DNA from: a virus
Virus record (IMG/VR): IMGVR_UViG_3300047388_000361
Location: 1 to 35,109 of that record
Length of the DNA stretch: 35,109 nt
Strand: one strand, 5' to 3'
In this document: piece after piece, positions 7,287 to 14,429 of the stretch
How the letters are laid out: each line of letters opens with the position of its first letter
Numbering within the stretch: the first letter of the stretch is position 1
The notes under the pieces: generated by a model
Seen by the model: only the letters and a program-made list of their open reading frames with translations
Database searches by the model: none
Told to the model about the DNA's origin: nothing
Program-made: the position numbers and the translations under genes

Positions 7287-7768
7287 CCGAAGTAAAAAAG
7301 ACTATTAGTAAAGCCAAAAAGAATAGCATTGAATCAAGCAAAGTTGCAAAAAAGACCTTCTTTGATTACTTAGACACTTTTACCTTTAAGATGAAACCTA
7401 TTTCTGAAGACTCTTTAGATAAATTGGCGGAAGAATTAGTCAGATGGGCTGTAAATGATGATGACGCTTTGAAATTAAGTCAGTTTTATATTAAACATGG
7501 TTTTTATGATTCTGATTTTTATAATTGGTGTGCAAGAAATAAGAATTTAGAGATTGCACATAAGACTGCCATGATAGCTATTGGAAATCGTAGAGAAATT
7601 GGGGCTATTAAACGCAAATACGATTCTGGCACTATTAATACTTCCATGTCTATATACGACAAGCAATGGAAAGAATTGGCTGAATGGAAAGCAAATCTTA
7701 ATAAAGAAAAAGAACAAGTCGAACAGAAGATCATAGTAATTGAACGATTCCCTGAAAGTGATAAATAA
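7283..7768 (+). CDS. putative terminase small subunit
   Basis: 161 residues: a Lys-rich N-terminal segment, then a helical core with LAEELVRWAVNDDDALKLSQF, FYNWCARN, IAHKTAMIAIGNRREIGAI and a final amphipathic helix. The helix pattern and the place immediately upstream of the large terminase fit a small terminase, which recognises the packaging site and presents DNA to the motor. It overlaps RusA by ATGA and the next frame by TAATG. No signature motif is diagnostic, so the name rests on order and helical content. Confidence 0.58.
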   Translation: MTEVKKTISKAKKNSIESSKVAKKTFFDYLDTFTFKMKPISEDSLDKLAEELVRWAVNDDDALKLSQFYIKHGFYDSDFYNWCARNKNLEIAHKTAMIAIGNRREIGAIKRKYDSGTINTSMSIYDKQWKELAEWKANLNKEKEQVEQKIIVIERFPESDK

Positions 7769-7998
7769 TGGATGGTTATTTAATTTGCCAAGGCTGTCTC
7801 GTTATTCTCGCTAGAGTTTATCAACGGTCAAAAAGTCAGATGGTCCCCTCTGACTTCATAGGCTGCCAAAGAGAAAATAAATGCTTTTTACAACCGCAGT
7901 CAATATCCTCTGAAGGTTCTGCTGTAGAAATTTCTGTCTTAAAGGGAAGTGGTAATTTAATCATTCAACATCTATCTAAATCTTATAGAGAAGAATAA
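7768..7998 (+). CDS. hypothetical protein, 76 aa
   Basis: Starts MDGYLICQGCLVILARVYQR with a CxxC pair and continues with a Ser-rich region and a closing SGNLIIQHLSKSY. No family recognised. The main support is its arrangement: TAATG overlap with the small-terminase stop and TAATG overlap with the next 46-residue frame. It might be a minor packaging accessory. An alternative is that it is an unselected frame bridged by reinitiation. Confidence 0.45.
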   Translation: MDGYLICQGCLVILARVYQRSKSQMVPSDFIGCQRENKCFLQPQSISSEGSAVEISVLKGSGNLIIQHLSKSYREE

Positions 7999-8138
7999 TG
8001 ACATTAGAAGACTTTTTTGTATTAGATCTAAAAAATAGACAAGAAGAGCGTAAGAAGAAGACAGTAAAATTATCTGATCATGAAGCCGAGCAACGAGCCA
8101 TTGGAATAGATGAATATAGAAACGAAGATCCATCTTAA
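7998..8138 (+). CDS. 46-residue charged peptide before terL
   Basis: MTLEDFFVLDLKNRQEERKK opens a strongly charged helical peptide that ends within the first ten codons of the large terminase, in another frame (29-nt overlap). Its ATG overlaps the preceding stop as TAATG. It may serve to deliver ribosomes to the terminase start, which lacks a strong ribosome site. No family recognised. Confidence 0.5.
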   Translation: MTLEDFFVLDLKNRQEERKKKTVKLSDHEAEQRAIGIDEYRNEDPS

Positions 8139-9471
8139 CCGCTTTAAGCCTAGACCTTTCCAACTCAAGCTTTGCCAAGCTCTTGAGAATGACGGTTTTA
8201 AGAAGATACTCTGTATCTGGCCGCGTAGGGCTGGTAAAGATATTACTGCTTGGAACTTAATGATTCGAGCAGCTATTAGAAGAGTAGGAGTCTATATGTA
8301 CTGCCTACCAACTTTTCGACAGGCTAGACTGGTTATTTTTGATTCCATTACCAATAATGGCGAGCGTTTTTTGGATTATATTCCTAAGGAGCTTATCGAA
8401 TCGGTGAACCAACAAGAGATGAAGATCAAGCTCATTAATGGATCAATGATCAACATGATCGGCAGTGATACGTATGATACCTCTCTTGTGGGAACTAACC
8501 CGCGAATGGTTGTTTTTAGTGAGTACGCTTTAGCTGACAGCAGAGCTTTGCAGTTCGTTAGACCAATTCTTAATGCTAATGGCGGTACAGTTATTATCTT
8601 ATCAACACCACGGGGACGTAATCATCTGTGGGAATTATATAATATCGCTAAAGAATCCCCCGATTGGTTTTGTTATAAGCTAACTCTTGAAGATACTCAA
8701 CATATATCCTGGGAAGAAATACAGCGTGAGGTTGCCTCAGGAGAGATCTCTGAAGACCTTGTAGCCCAGGAATATCTAACAAGCTTTGATCTTGGTGTAG
8801 AAGGTTCTTATTACACTAAATACATAGATAAACTTAAACTGAACAACCAGATAACTATAGTTCCGTATGAGAATGCATTCAAGGTCCATACCGCATGGGA
8901 TCTTGGTCTTTCTGATAAGACTACTATTATCTTCTATCAAACTATTGGTCAAACAATACGTATCATTGATTACTACGAAAACAAAGATTATGGGCTTGAT
9001 CATTATGTGAAGATAATCCAAGGTATGGGTTATGTTTATGGTAAGCACATAGCGCCTCATGATATAATGGTTCGTGAATGGGCGGCTGGTGCAGTTACCC
9101 GTTTTGATAAAGCGCGTCAGCTTGGTGTTACTTTTACCGTTGCTCCTAATATTCCCGTTGAAGATGGTATCGAGGCTGTAAGATCTATGTTCAGTAAATT
9201 ATGGATAGATGAAGTTAAATGTGCCCAGCTTATTAAAGCTATTGAATCTTATAGGCGGGAGTTTGATAGTAAGAAGAAAGTATATAAAGACCATCCTCTA
9301 CATGATTGGTCTTCAGATCCTTGTGATGCACTACGTATGCTTGCAGTATCATTGCCTAAGACACGTGATGGTCTATCACCTGAAGCATTAGAACAACGTT
9401 ATCAAGAAGCAGTTTATGGTGTACAATCGAACCAAGCACCGTTTTTTAGAGATGATTTACCGGAGTATTGA
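8110..9471 (+). CDS. terL: terminase large subunit (packaging ATPase/nuclease)
   Basis: 453 residues. ATPase half: variant Walker A PRRAGKD (residues 38-44), Walker B MVVFSEYA with the catalytic Glu 138, and coupling motif STPRG (165-169). Nuclease half: RNase H-like acids at D264 (AWDLGLSD), D318 (APHDIMVREW) and D403 (HDWSSDPCDALRML). Family knowledge: TerL docks on the portal, pumps DNA into the prohead and cuts the concatemer. Walker A ends in Asp rather than Thr/Ser, a variant seen in some terminases. The start used here overlaps the 46-residue frame. It is followed directly by small accessory genes and, 1.3 kb later, by the portal. Confidence 0.95.
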   Translation: MNIETKIHLNRFKPRPFQLKLCQALENDGFKKILCIWPRRAGKDITAWNLMIRAAIRRVGVYMYCLPTFRQARLVIFDSITNNGERFLDYIPKELIESVNQQEMKIKLINGSMINMIGSDTYDTSLVGTNPRMVVFSEYALADSRALQFVRPILNANGGTVIILSTPRGRNHLWELYNIAKESPDWFCYKLTLEDTQHISWEEIQREVASGEISEDLVAQEYLTSFDLGVEGSYYTKYIDKLKLNNQITIVPYENAFKVHTAWDLGLSDKTTIIFYQTIGQTIRIIDYYENKDYGLDHYVKIIQGMGYVYGKHIAPHDIMVREWAAGAVTRFDKARQLGVTFTVAPNIPVEDGIEAVRSMFSKLWIDEVKCAQLIKAIESYRREFDSKKKVYKDHPLHDWSSDPCDALRMLAVSLPKTRDGLSPEALEQRYQEAVYGVQSNQAPFFRDDLPEY

Positions 9472-9724
9472 TTATGAGTGATTTATTCATAGAAATTCTA
9501 AAATTAACGCCTATTTTCTTAATTATAATTTTTATTATTTACGAAGTCGTTAAGCATAATAATGAAATGAAAGCTCTAAATAAATATTGGGATGATAAGA
9601 TGGAATATGCTTTGAAGCGGCTTGATATTGCTTTAGAAACTCATATAGACTTATTACAACTCGCAGCTGAAGAATTAGAGAATAAAAAGGAATAGAATTT
9701 CTAAATATGATTTACCGGAGTATT
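9452..9724 (+). repeat. 18-bp direct repeat flanking the 9474 gene
   Basis: ATGATTTACCGGAGTATT occurs exactly at 9452-9469 (last codons of terL, including the ribosome site of the next gene) and again at 9707-9724, just before the gene at 9729. The 73-residue membrane gene lies precisely between the copies, which suggests insertion or duplication of that gene using the terL 3' end. Confidence 0.8.
9474..9695 (+). CDS. small membrane protein with coiled-coil tail, 73 aa
   Basis: Starting at ATG 9474 (a TTG at 9468 is the only upstream option). Residues 6-24 form a hydrophobic span (ILKLTPIFLIIIFIIYEVV). Residues 30-70 form an amphipathic charged helix, probably coiled-coil (MKALNKYWDDKMEYALKRLD). 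CCGGAG inside the terL end is the ribosome site. A Rz/spanin-like or holin-like inner-membrane role is conceivable, but nothing specific shows it. It sits between the two copies of the 18-bp repeat. Confidence 0.62.
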   Translation: MSDLFIEILKLTPIFLIIIFIIYEVVKHNNEMKALNKYWDDKMEYALKRLDIALETHIDLLQLAAEELENKKE

Positions 9725-9728
9725 AAAT

Positions 9729-9947
9729 ATGACAGAAGCTAAAATGAAATATCTATGTTTATTATTACCATTTTTTCTTTGTGCATCAGAAAATAAAGAG
9801 CCGATTCCCAAAAAGCCTTCATTAGTACGAAGAGATCGAGTCTACTTTGGCTCTTTTGAGGGTATTCCCATTGAGCAGATACTGAAAGAAAAAAGACCTA
9901 GAATAGTTGTTTCACATCCTGGAAAAGAAGAAGAGAAGAAAGAATGA
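9729..9947 (+). CDS. putative exported protein, 72 aa
   Basis: An N-terminal signal-like segment MKYLCLLLPFFLCASENKE begins at the internal ATG 9744; the ATG at 9729 adds five residues and has GGAG at good spacing. FFLC is not a proper lipobox, so cleavage after LCA is more likely than lipidation. The mature part is short, basic then Lys/Glu-rich. No family recognised. With the preceding membrane gene it could be a lysis or surface accessory pair, but that is speculation. It overlaps the next gene by ATGA. Confidence 0.55.
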   Translation: MTEAKMKYLCLLLPFFLCASENKEPIPKKPSLVRRDRVYFGSFEGIPIEQILKEKRPRIVVSHPGKEEEKKE

Positions 9948-10171
9948 AATGGATAAAATTCGAAGAACAGATACCTTCTATCGATGGTTATTCTTATCTT
10001 GTGGCTGGGTATGAATTCTTTGGCATAGCAACCTGGAAAAATCAAAGTGGATGGCAAGAAGTTTATATGGGAGATTTCCCCTTCGGTCCGAGATTTTATG
10101 AAAAAGATACGATAGATGGAACCAGAGCCATTATTAAATATTGGTGTGAATTGCCGGAGTATCCAGAATGA
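9944..10171 (+). CDS. DUF551-like protein, 75 aa
   Basis: MKWIKFEEQIPSIDGYSYLV at the start and YWCELPEYPE at the end match the DUF551 frame (MKWISV...LP ... HWMPLP.PE), with an internal W.....GW and several Gly turns. It is a diverged member; His before Trp is replaced by Trp-Cys. ATGA overlaps on both sides make it the first of two adjacent DUF551 genes. Function unknown. Confidence 0.72.
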   Translation: MKWIKFEEQIPSIDGYSYLVAGYEFFGIATWKNQSGWQEVYMGDFPFGPRFYEKDTIDGTRAIIKYWCELPEYPE

Positions 10172-10374
10172 AAATGAAATGGATTAGTGTTAAAGATAAA
10201 TTGCCTGATGAAAATGTATGGGTTTTATTATATGATAAAAAAAGTATCGTAATTGGCAGATTATATTTTTCAATTATGAAATGGGAAATATTAAATCATA
10301 GTACTACTAATGAAATTATATTTAAAAAAGACCGGGTATCTTTTTGGATGCCATTACCCGAGAAGCCAGAATGA
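10168..10374 (+). CDS. DUF551 protein, 68 aa
   Basis: MKMKWISVKDKLPDENVWV and the end VSFWMPLPEKPE are classical DUF551 signatures. Two in-frame ATGs, at 10168 and 10174, are possible; the first overlaps the upstream stop as ATGA. Its 5' end is nearly the same in DNA as the gene at 5185. Immediately after, in ATGA overlap, comes the dead stub of a further copy. Confidence 0.85.
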   Translation: MKMKWISVKDKLPDENVWVLLYDKKSIVIGRLYFSIMKWEILNHSTTNEIIFKKDRVSFWMPLPEKPE

Positions 10375-10397
10375 AATGGATAAGTCGGTTATTCTAG
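10371..10397 (+). pseudogene. truncated DUF551 remnant
   Basis: ATGAAATGGATAAGT encodes MKWIS, the exact DUF551 start, then runs RLF and stops. It overlaps the stop of the intact copy by ATGA like its siblings. It marks the point where a third tandem copy was cut off by the sequence carrying the methyltransferase relic. Confidence 0.6.
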
Positions 10398-10532
10398 ATT
10401 AAAGATTATTAGTTTTGCTATTTCCTTAACAACGGGAACGGCTATACTGTTACCAAAAAGAAAATTGTACTTAGGTAAATAAAATAGTGCTGTACTATAT
10501 ATTACTACAAATGGAGTCGAACCATTCACAGC
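10389..10532 (-). pseudogene. C-terminal relic of a DNA cytosine-5 methyltransferase
   Basis: The minus strand reads YLPKYNFLFGNSIAVPVV followed by KEIAKLIIF and a stop. FGNSIAVPVVKEIAKLI is motif X of C5 cytosine methyltransferases (the GNSV..PV..I pattern that ends these enzymes). Upstream the frame meets a TGA at 10533-10535, and no catalytic PCQ or ENV motif is seen nearby, so only the tail survives. Further minus-strand frames up to ~10660 look like scrambled coding DNA. This is the main content of the otherwise gene-free 10398-10755 stretch. Confidence 0.62.
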
Positions 10533-10639
10533 TCATATTTGTTTAATTGTTTTGAGCCCATCGATACAAGCCGATCGCATTTTCCCGGTCACGAACATTT
10601 TCATATACATTCCAGCACTAAATTGAGTATATCTTGTAC

Positions 10640-10668
10640 TTGATTCCAACTCTACATAATTCTACACT
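10640..10668 (+). promoter_or_regulatory. promoter candidate ahead of the portal gene
   Basis: TTGATT (10640-10645), 17-nt spacer, TACACT (10663-10668). A transcript from here would begin about at the strong hairpin 10680-10719. The hexamers are only moderate matches to the sigma-70 consensus. Confidence 0.35.
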
Positions 10669-10679
10669 ATCGTTTAAAT

Positions 10680-10719
10680 ACTAGTCTGGGTTTTCACTCC
10701 TCTCTTTTCCCGGGCTAGT
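10680..10719 (+). promoter_or_regulatory. strong 5'-leader hairpin upstream of portal
   Basis: 11-bp stem between 10680-10690 and 10709-10719 (ACTAGTCTGGG with CCCGGGCTAGT, two G.U pairs) and an 18-nt pyrimidine-rich loop. No T-run follows, so it is more likely a message-stabilising, processing or translational-control element than a terminator. Confidence 0.6.
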
Positions 10720-10755
10720 TTAATAAGTAGAGATTAGTTACAGAAAGGTACTGCC

Positions 10756-12873
10756 ATCATATTCCCTCAACTTGGCCCTGAATATTATGATGAACGTGAT
10801 CGTGGTATTTTAGCCCGAATACAAACTTTTTATGCAGAGTCTGTCACAATTAACCAAGCATTCTGGCAAGAAGCTGATACCGATACTCGTTACGAGGCAG
10901 GCGATCAGTCTTTCTTTAATGATCTTTATGGTAATCTTCCTGCAAACCGCAGAAGACAATTTAACTTCAATAGAATAAAACCCGTTATAAATATGATATC
11001 CGGTTACCAACGACGTAATCGTAAATCAACCATCGTAACTCCAATAGAGAATGGTGACGCAGAAACTGCTGACCAATTCACTAAAGTTATGATGCATATC
11101 GATAGAACTGAAGGTGTTCTTGAAACAATATCAAGTTCTTTCCACGGTTCTCTCGTTACGGGTATGAACTTACTTTATGTCTGGAATGATCTTAGATCAG
11201 ATCCCGTTTCAGGTAATATCAAAGTTGATAACTGTTCTTATAATAGTTTTCTTATTGATCCCTATTTCCGTAAAATGGATCTTAGTGACTGTCGCGGTAT
11301 ATTACGCCGTCAATTCATGAACAAGCGCCAGATTATCTCAATACTTCCGCAATATGCTGATGAGATATTGGCCCTTATGACCCATGATTCTGGATCTGGT
11401 CGTGACGGTAAATTCCAGTTTATGCCTGAATCATATTCATGGTCAGTTAATAACTTGCTTACTTACGATGAGTTCTGGTACCAAGATTTCCGCGAGCAGC
11501 GTGTTCTTGTAGATTCTGAAACCGGTGAATCTATGGAATGGACCGGTAAAGACGAAGAAGCTCTCAAAATGTATCTTCAGATGTATCCACAAGTTACGGT
11601 TGTTAAACAAGATATCCCAACCGTTCGCTTAGCGATTGTTGTTGAGAATAAAGTCTTTTACCATGGACCAAATCCATTAGGGATAGATAAATATCCATTC
11701 GTTCCTGTGTTTTCTTATTACAATCCACAAATGCCTTATATGCCTTACAGGGTTGCAGGCGTAGTTCGCGGACTAAGAGATGCTCAGTATCTTTATAATA
11801 GACGCAAAGCTATTGAGCTCGATATCTTAGAATCACAAATAAACTCTGGATTCAAATATAAAGAGAATGCACTTGTTAATCCAAAGGATATATTTTTAAC
11901 GGGTCAGGGACGTGGGCTTGCTCTTAAAGAAGAAGCCATGATGACAGATGTTGAACAAATAATAGCTCCACAGATTCCACCATCAATGATCGAGCTTTCT
12001 AAGATTCTTGCTGATGAAATTCAAAAAATATCTGGTGTAAACGAAGAATTACTCGGCGCAGCGGTTGATGACAAGGCTGGCATTCTAAGCATGCTTCGCC
12101 AGGGCGCCGGACTTACCACTCTCCAGGTATTATTCGACAATCTAGACTATGCTCAGAAGCTCTTGGGCCAAGTCATGATCGATATTATTCAAGCTAATTA
12201 TATGCCTGGTAAGATTAAGAAGATTCTTGAGGGCGCTGAACCAACTGCACAGTTTTATAATAAAGCTTTTGGTAAATATGGTGCAGCGGTTGAAGAAGGG
12301 TTTAACACAACCACTCAACGTCAAATGCAATTCGCGCAACTCTTACAGCTTAAAGAAGTTGGTGTGCCTATACCTAATGATCAATTGCTTGAAGCGTGTA
12401 CCTTGCAGAATAAGAAACAACTTATCGAATCTATTCAGAAAGCCGAGCAACAACAACAACAGATGCAACAAGCTCAAATGCAACAACAGATGGAAGTTCA
12501 AAGATCTCAGATCGAACTTGCCAATTCACGTGCTATGGCTGATCAAGGTCTGTTTGTTGAACGCACAAGTCGCGTTGAAGAGAACCGTGCTCTTGCTGTA
12601 CAGAAACTATCTGAAGCCAATAAGAATGATGAACAAGCATTGCTTGAGAAAGTTAAGATACTTAAAGAGATTGAAGATATGGACATTGGTCATATTGAAA
12701 GACTTCTAGCTATTGCTAACTCTCTTAAACTTGCAGAGCAAGCAACAGTGCAGAGTCCAGAGCCATTGCAACCCAACACTCAGCCAGCGGCTCCCGTGCA
12801 ACCTATGGTCGCTGGCGCTCCATCCCGCGCTCAAGCTATGGATGGCAGGCCTAACCCTCAACCCCTAGGATAA
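10756..12873 (+). CDS. P22-like portal protein, no canonical start codon
   Basis: The conserved portal frame is open from 10738 (a TAG precedes it), and clear family sequence begins by ~10771: LGPEYYDERDRGILARIQTF, QAFWQEADTDTRYEAGDQ, NRRRQFNFNRIKPVINMISG. The first ATG, at 10993, would delete about 75 conserved residues, so I place the start at the ATC/ATA codons 10756-10761, 7-10 nt behind AAAGG; this is uncertain. The body has DPYFRKMDLSDC, a long wing and clip region, and NEELLGAAVDDKAGILSMLRQGAGL. The C terminus is Gln-rich (residues ~560-585) and coiled. Twelve copies form the DNA gate and terminase dock. An intron-borne start exon is an alternative. Confidence 0.88.
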   Translation: MIFPQLGPEYYDERDRGILARIQTFYAESVTINQAFWQEADTDTRYEAGDQSFFNDLYGNLPANRRRQFNFNRIKPVINMISGYQRRNRKSTIVTPIENGDAETADQFTKVMMHIDRTEGVLETISSSFHGSLVTGMNLLYVWNDLRSDPVSGNIKVDNCSYNSFLIDPYFRKMDLSDCRGILRRQFMNKRQIISILPQYADEILALMTHDSGSGRDGKFQFMPESYSWSVNNLLTYDEFWYQDFREQRVLVDSETGESMEWTGKDEEALKMYLQMYPQVTVVKQDIPTVRLAIVVENKVFYHGPNPLGIDKYPFVPVFSYYNPQMPYMPYRVAGVVRGLRDAQYLYNRRKAIELDILESQINSGFKYKENALVNPKDIFLTGQGRGLALKEEAMMTDVEQIIAPQIPPSMIELSKILADEIQKISGVNEELLGAAVDDKAGILSMLRQGAGLTTLQVLFDNLDYAQKLLGQVMIDIIQANYMPGKIKKILEGAEPTAQFYNKAFGKYGAAVEEGFNTTTQRQMQFAQLLQLKEVGVPIPNDQLLEACTLQNKKQLIESIQKAEQQQQQMQQAQMQQQMEVQRSQIELANSRAMADQGLFVERTSRVEENRALAVQKLSEANKNDEQALLEKVKILKEIEDMDIGHIERLLAIANSLKLAEQATVQSPEPLQPNTQPAAPVQPMVAGAPSRAQAMDGRPNPQPLG

Positions 12874-12877
12874 AACT

Positions 12878-13054
12878 ATGTCATTTATTTCATTGATAGA
12901 AACTATTGCAGCAAATTTAAACCCATCAAATATTTCAGAGTTTATAACTCTTACTGAGAATCTAGTCTCAATTGGTGAATCTGTTGTAAGTGAAATTGAA
13001 TTGGTAGCAAAACCTGTAGCAAAACCATTACCGGGAACTACTCCGAATAGCTAA
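12878..13054 (+). CDS. small hypothetical protein, 58 aa
   Basis: Four nt after the portal stop, with TAGGAT as ribosome site. Sequence MSFISLIETIAANLNPSNIS, a helical middle with ENLVSIGESVVSEIE, and a Pro/Lys tail VAKPVAKPLPG. No family recognised. The acidic helix plus Pro tail would suit a small virion or assembly cofactor; this is inference from its place in the head operon only. Confidence 0.6.
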   Translation: MSFISLIETIAANLNPSNISEFITLTENLVSIGESVVSEIELVAKPVAKPLPGTTPNS

Positions 13055-13083
13055 TCCTCCTACGCATTATATGCTACGGCGGG
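13055..13083. repeat. dispersed imperfect palindrome, copy C
   Basis: CCTCCTACGCAT-TAT-ATGCTACGGCGGG folds with GCAT/ATGC at the tip and CC.CC/GG.GG at the base. It is the third member of the family with copies at 2831 and 6797, again intergenic and followed by an A-rich tail. Confidence 0.5.
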
Positions 13084-13164
13084 ACAAGAAAATATATCTC
13101 TAATAGTTAGAGGTTTACCCTTGCAGCCCTTATGGGTGTTTGCAGTTACTAAGAAAGGGCTACT

Positions 13165-13518
13165 ATGGCCAAAAGACATTACGAATCAGGAGCACGTGTT
13201 GCTCACGCCAAAGATAAATTTAATGACGAAATTAAGAACGATAAAGGTTCTTACAAAATGGATCCACGCAAGCCATTAATGGATGAATATTACGCTGGCT
13301 CAGGCGCACGTCGTCGTCAAGAGCTAGAAGATGGTGGCATGATCCATGAAGATCATTCAGCTATCGCTAATCTTCCACAAAATGTGATGATGAAGCCTTA
13401 TCCAAAAACTGGACCTTATATGCCTGAAGATTTAGATGATAGAATCGAAGGCGTTGATCGTCAAATGAATTATGATGATAAACAACGTGCAGCTCATTTT
13501 TTTCCAAAAAAAGTTTAA
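13165..13518 (+). CDS. conserved head-operon protein, 117 aa (paralogue of 13763)
   Basis: Hydrophilic protein beginning MAKRHYESGARVAHAKDKFN, with a central block ARRRQELEDGGMIHEDHSAI then ANLPQNVMMKPYPKTGP and a final FFPKKV. The central block recurs in the gene at 13763 (RRKQELTDARMIQEDHTAMANL), so the two are paralogues. No transmembrane segment, no enzyme motif. AAAGGG precedes the ATG. Its setting between portal and scaffold suggests a minor capsid or assembly protein; function not established. Confidence 0.7.
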   Translation: MAKRHYESGARVAHAKDKFNDEIKNDKGSYKMDPRKPLMDEYYAGSGARRRQELEDGGMIHEDHSAIANLPQNVMMKPYPKTGPYMPEDLDDRIEGVDRQMNYDDKQRAAHFFPKKV

Positions 13519-13537
13519 GTACTTATTTAGGATTAAT

Positions 13538-13693
13538 ATGGCACCAGCTATGGTTCGTGATTTAGATAATAAAGCCACTAAGATTGCTTTTAAGATTCTT
13601 GGTAAACCGCAGAATATGCAAAGCCAAGAGACTAAGAAGGAATACGAGATCGAAAAGCGTTTAGCTTATGAAGATACTCGATTAGTGAGATAG
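13538..13693 (+). CDS. small hypothetical protein, 51 aa
   Basis: The ATG at 13538 with TTAGGAT upstream is preferred over an earlier ATG inside the previous gene (13472). MAPAMVRDLDNKATKIAFKI is followed by a charged helix QSQETKKEYEIEKRLAYEDT. Entirely hydrophilic, helical, unrecognised. It lies between the two paralogues 13165 and 13763, and a strong hairpin follows it. Confidence 0.6.
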   Translation: MAPAMVRDLDNKATKIAFKILGKPQNMQSQETKKEYEIEKRLAYEDTRLVR

Positions 13694-13709
13694 AACTTCC
13701 TTTTGTTGT

Positions 13710-13747
13710 AAGGCGGGGGGTTTAATCGAGATATTTACCCCCGTCTT
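13710..13747 (+). promoter_or_regulatory. intergenic GC-rich hairpin
   Basis: 10-bp stem AAGGCGGGGG (13710-13719) with CCCCCGTCTT (13738-13747), one G.U pair, 18-nt loop. Only a short T-poor tail follows, and the ribosome site of the next gene comes 6 nt later. It may be a processing site, a stabiliser or a weak attenuator within the head operon. Confidence 0.55.
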
Positions 13748-13762
13748 ATTAATGGAGATATA

Positions 13763-13987
13763 ATGGAATTTAAGGTATATGCAGCAAACTACATCGACCC
13801 GATAACTAATGTCGATCCACGTAGAAAGCAAGAACTAACAGACGCACGTATGATACAAGAAGATCATACCGCTATGGCTAATCTTTCAGGTCGCGTTATT
13901 AATAAAGAATTTAACGTCTGGAAATACCCAGAACGCTTAGCAATGTATAATCAAAATACTGGTAAAAAATTAAGTAGCGATTGGTAG
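13763..13987 (+). CDS. head-operon protein, 74 aa (short paralogue of 13165)
   Basis: MEFKVYAANYIDPITNVDPR leads into RRKQELTDARMIQEDHTAMA and NLSGRVINKEFN, matching the core of the 117-residue neighbour. The C-terminal part (WKYPERLAMYNQNTGKK) is unique. TGGAGATATA precedes the ATG. A duplicated minor structural gene is the simplest reading. Confidence 0.68.
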   Translation: MEFKVYAANYIDPITNVDPRRKQELTDARMIQEDHTAMANLSGRVINKEFNVWKYPERLAMYNQNTGKKLSSDW

Positions 13988-13990
13988 ATC

Positions 13991-14257
13991 ATGAGAAAAG
14001 AAGAAATAAAAGATAAAAAGCTTATGAAGTCTATTAAAGACGCTCATAAAGAAAAAATGCCTAAAGCTCCTAAAAAAGATAAAAAGAAGCCAAAAGGCGA
14101 AGCTAAAGTTGAAAAAGTAATGCATGAATACAAAGAAGGTAAATTACATTCAGGATCTAAAAAAGGACCTGAAGTAACTAACCCTAAGCAAGCTGTAGCG
14201 ATTGCATTATCTGAGGCGAGAAAATCTGGCGCTAAAATACCCAAAAAGAAAAAATAA
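13991..14257 (+). CDS. DUF6496-type Lys-rich protein, 88 aa
   Basis: The C-terminal half VEKVMHEYKEGKLHSGSKKG then PEVTNPKQAVAIALSEARKSGAKIPKKKK is the recognisable DUF6496 pattern found in many phages and bacteria. The N-terminal half is almost all Lys, Asp and Pro. Strongly basic (nucleic-acid or capsid-interior binding is plausible), function unknown. It ends 32 nt before a good terminator, closing this head-gene transcript. Confidence 0.8.
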   Translation: MRKEEIKDKKLMKSIKDAHKEKMPKAPKKDKKKPKGEAKVEKVMHEYKEGKLHSGSKKGPEVTNPKQAVAIALSEARKSGAKIPKKKK

Positions 14258-14288
14258 AAAGATTTCATTCTCCTTTTTTTATTACTTG

Positions 14289-14325
14289 ACCCATGAGACC
14301 TAAAAAATCTCGTGGGTTTTTATTT
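14289..14325 (+). terminator. intrinsic terminator after the DUF6496 gene
   Basis: 10-bp stem ACCCATGAGA (14289-14298) with TCTCGTGGGT (14308-14317), one T.G pair, loop CCTAAAAAA, then TTTTATTTAT. A typical rho-independent terminator. Confidence 0.85.
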
Positions 14326-14356
14326 ATCTTATTATTTGTTAATATGCATTCACTTT

Positions 14357-14407
14357 GGTGAGGGGTGTGTAAGTATAACCACAATACTACTGTGATTCCC
14401 CCTTACC
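14357..14407 (+). promoter_or_regulatory. two-tier hairpin in the leader of the 14430 gene
   Basis: GGTGAGGGG (14357-14365) pairs with CCCCTTACC (14399-14407), and CACA/TGTG pair inside. It belongs to the recurring set of G-rich/C-rich intergenic hairpins found ahead of several virion genes here. Confidence 0.45.
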
Positions 14408-14429
14408 ATTTTCTAATCTAAAGGATTTT

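Noticed and set aside
10501-10535. Minus-strand AATGG-TTCGACT-CCATT looks like a tRNA T arm.
   Set aside because: No acceptor, D or anticodon arms fit around it, and the same bases read as the methyltransferase relic; a chance match.
12227-12709. A 160-codon frame inside the portal gene.
   Set aside because: An out-of-frame shadow of the Gln/Lys-rich portal C terminus; composition is implausible.
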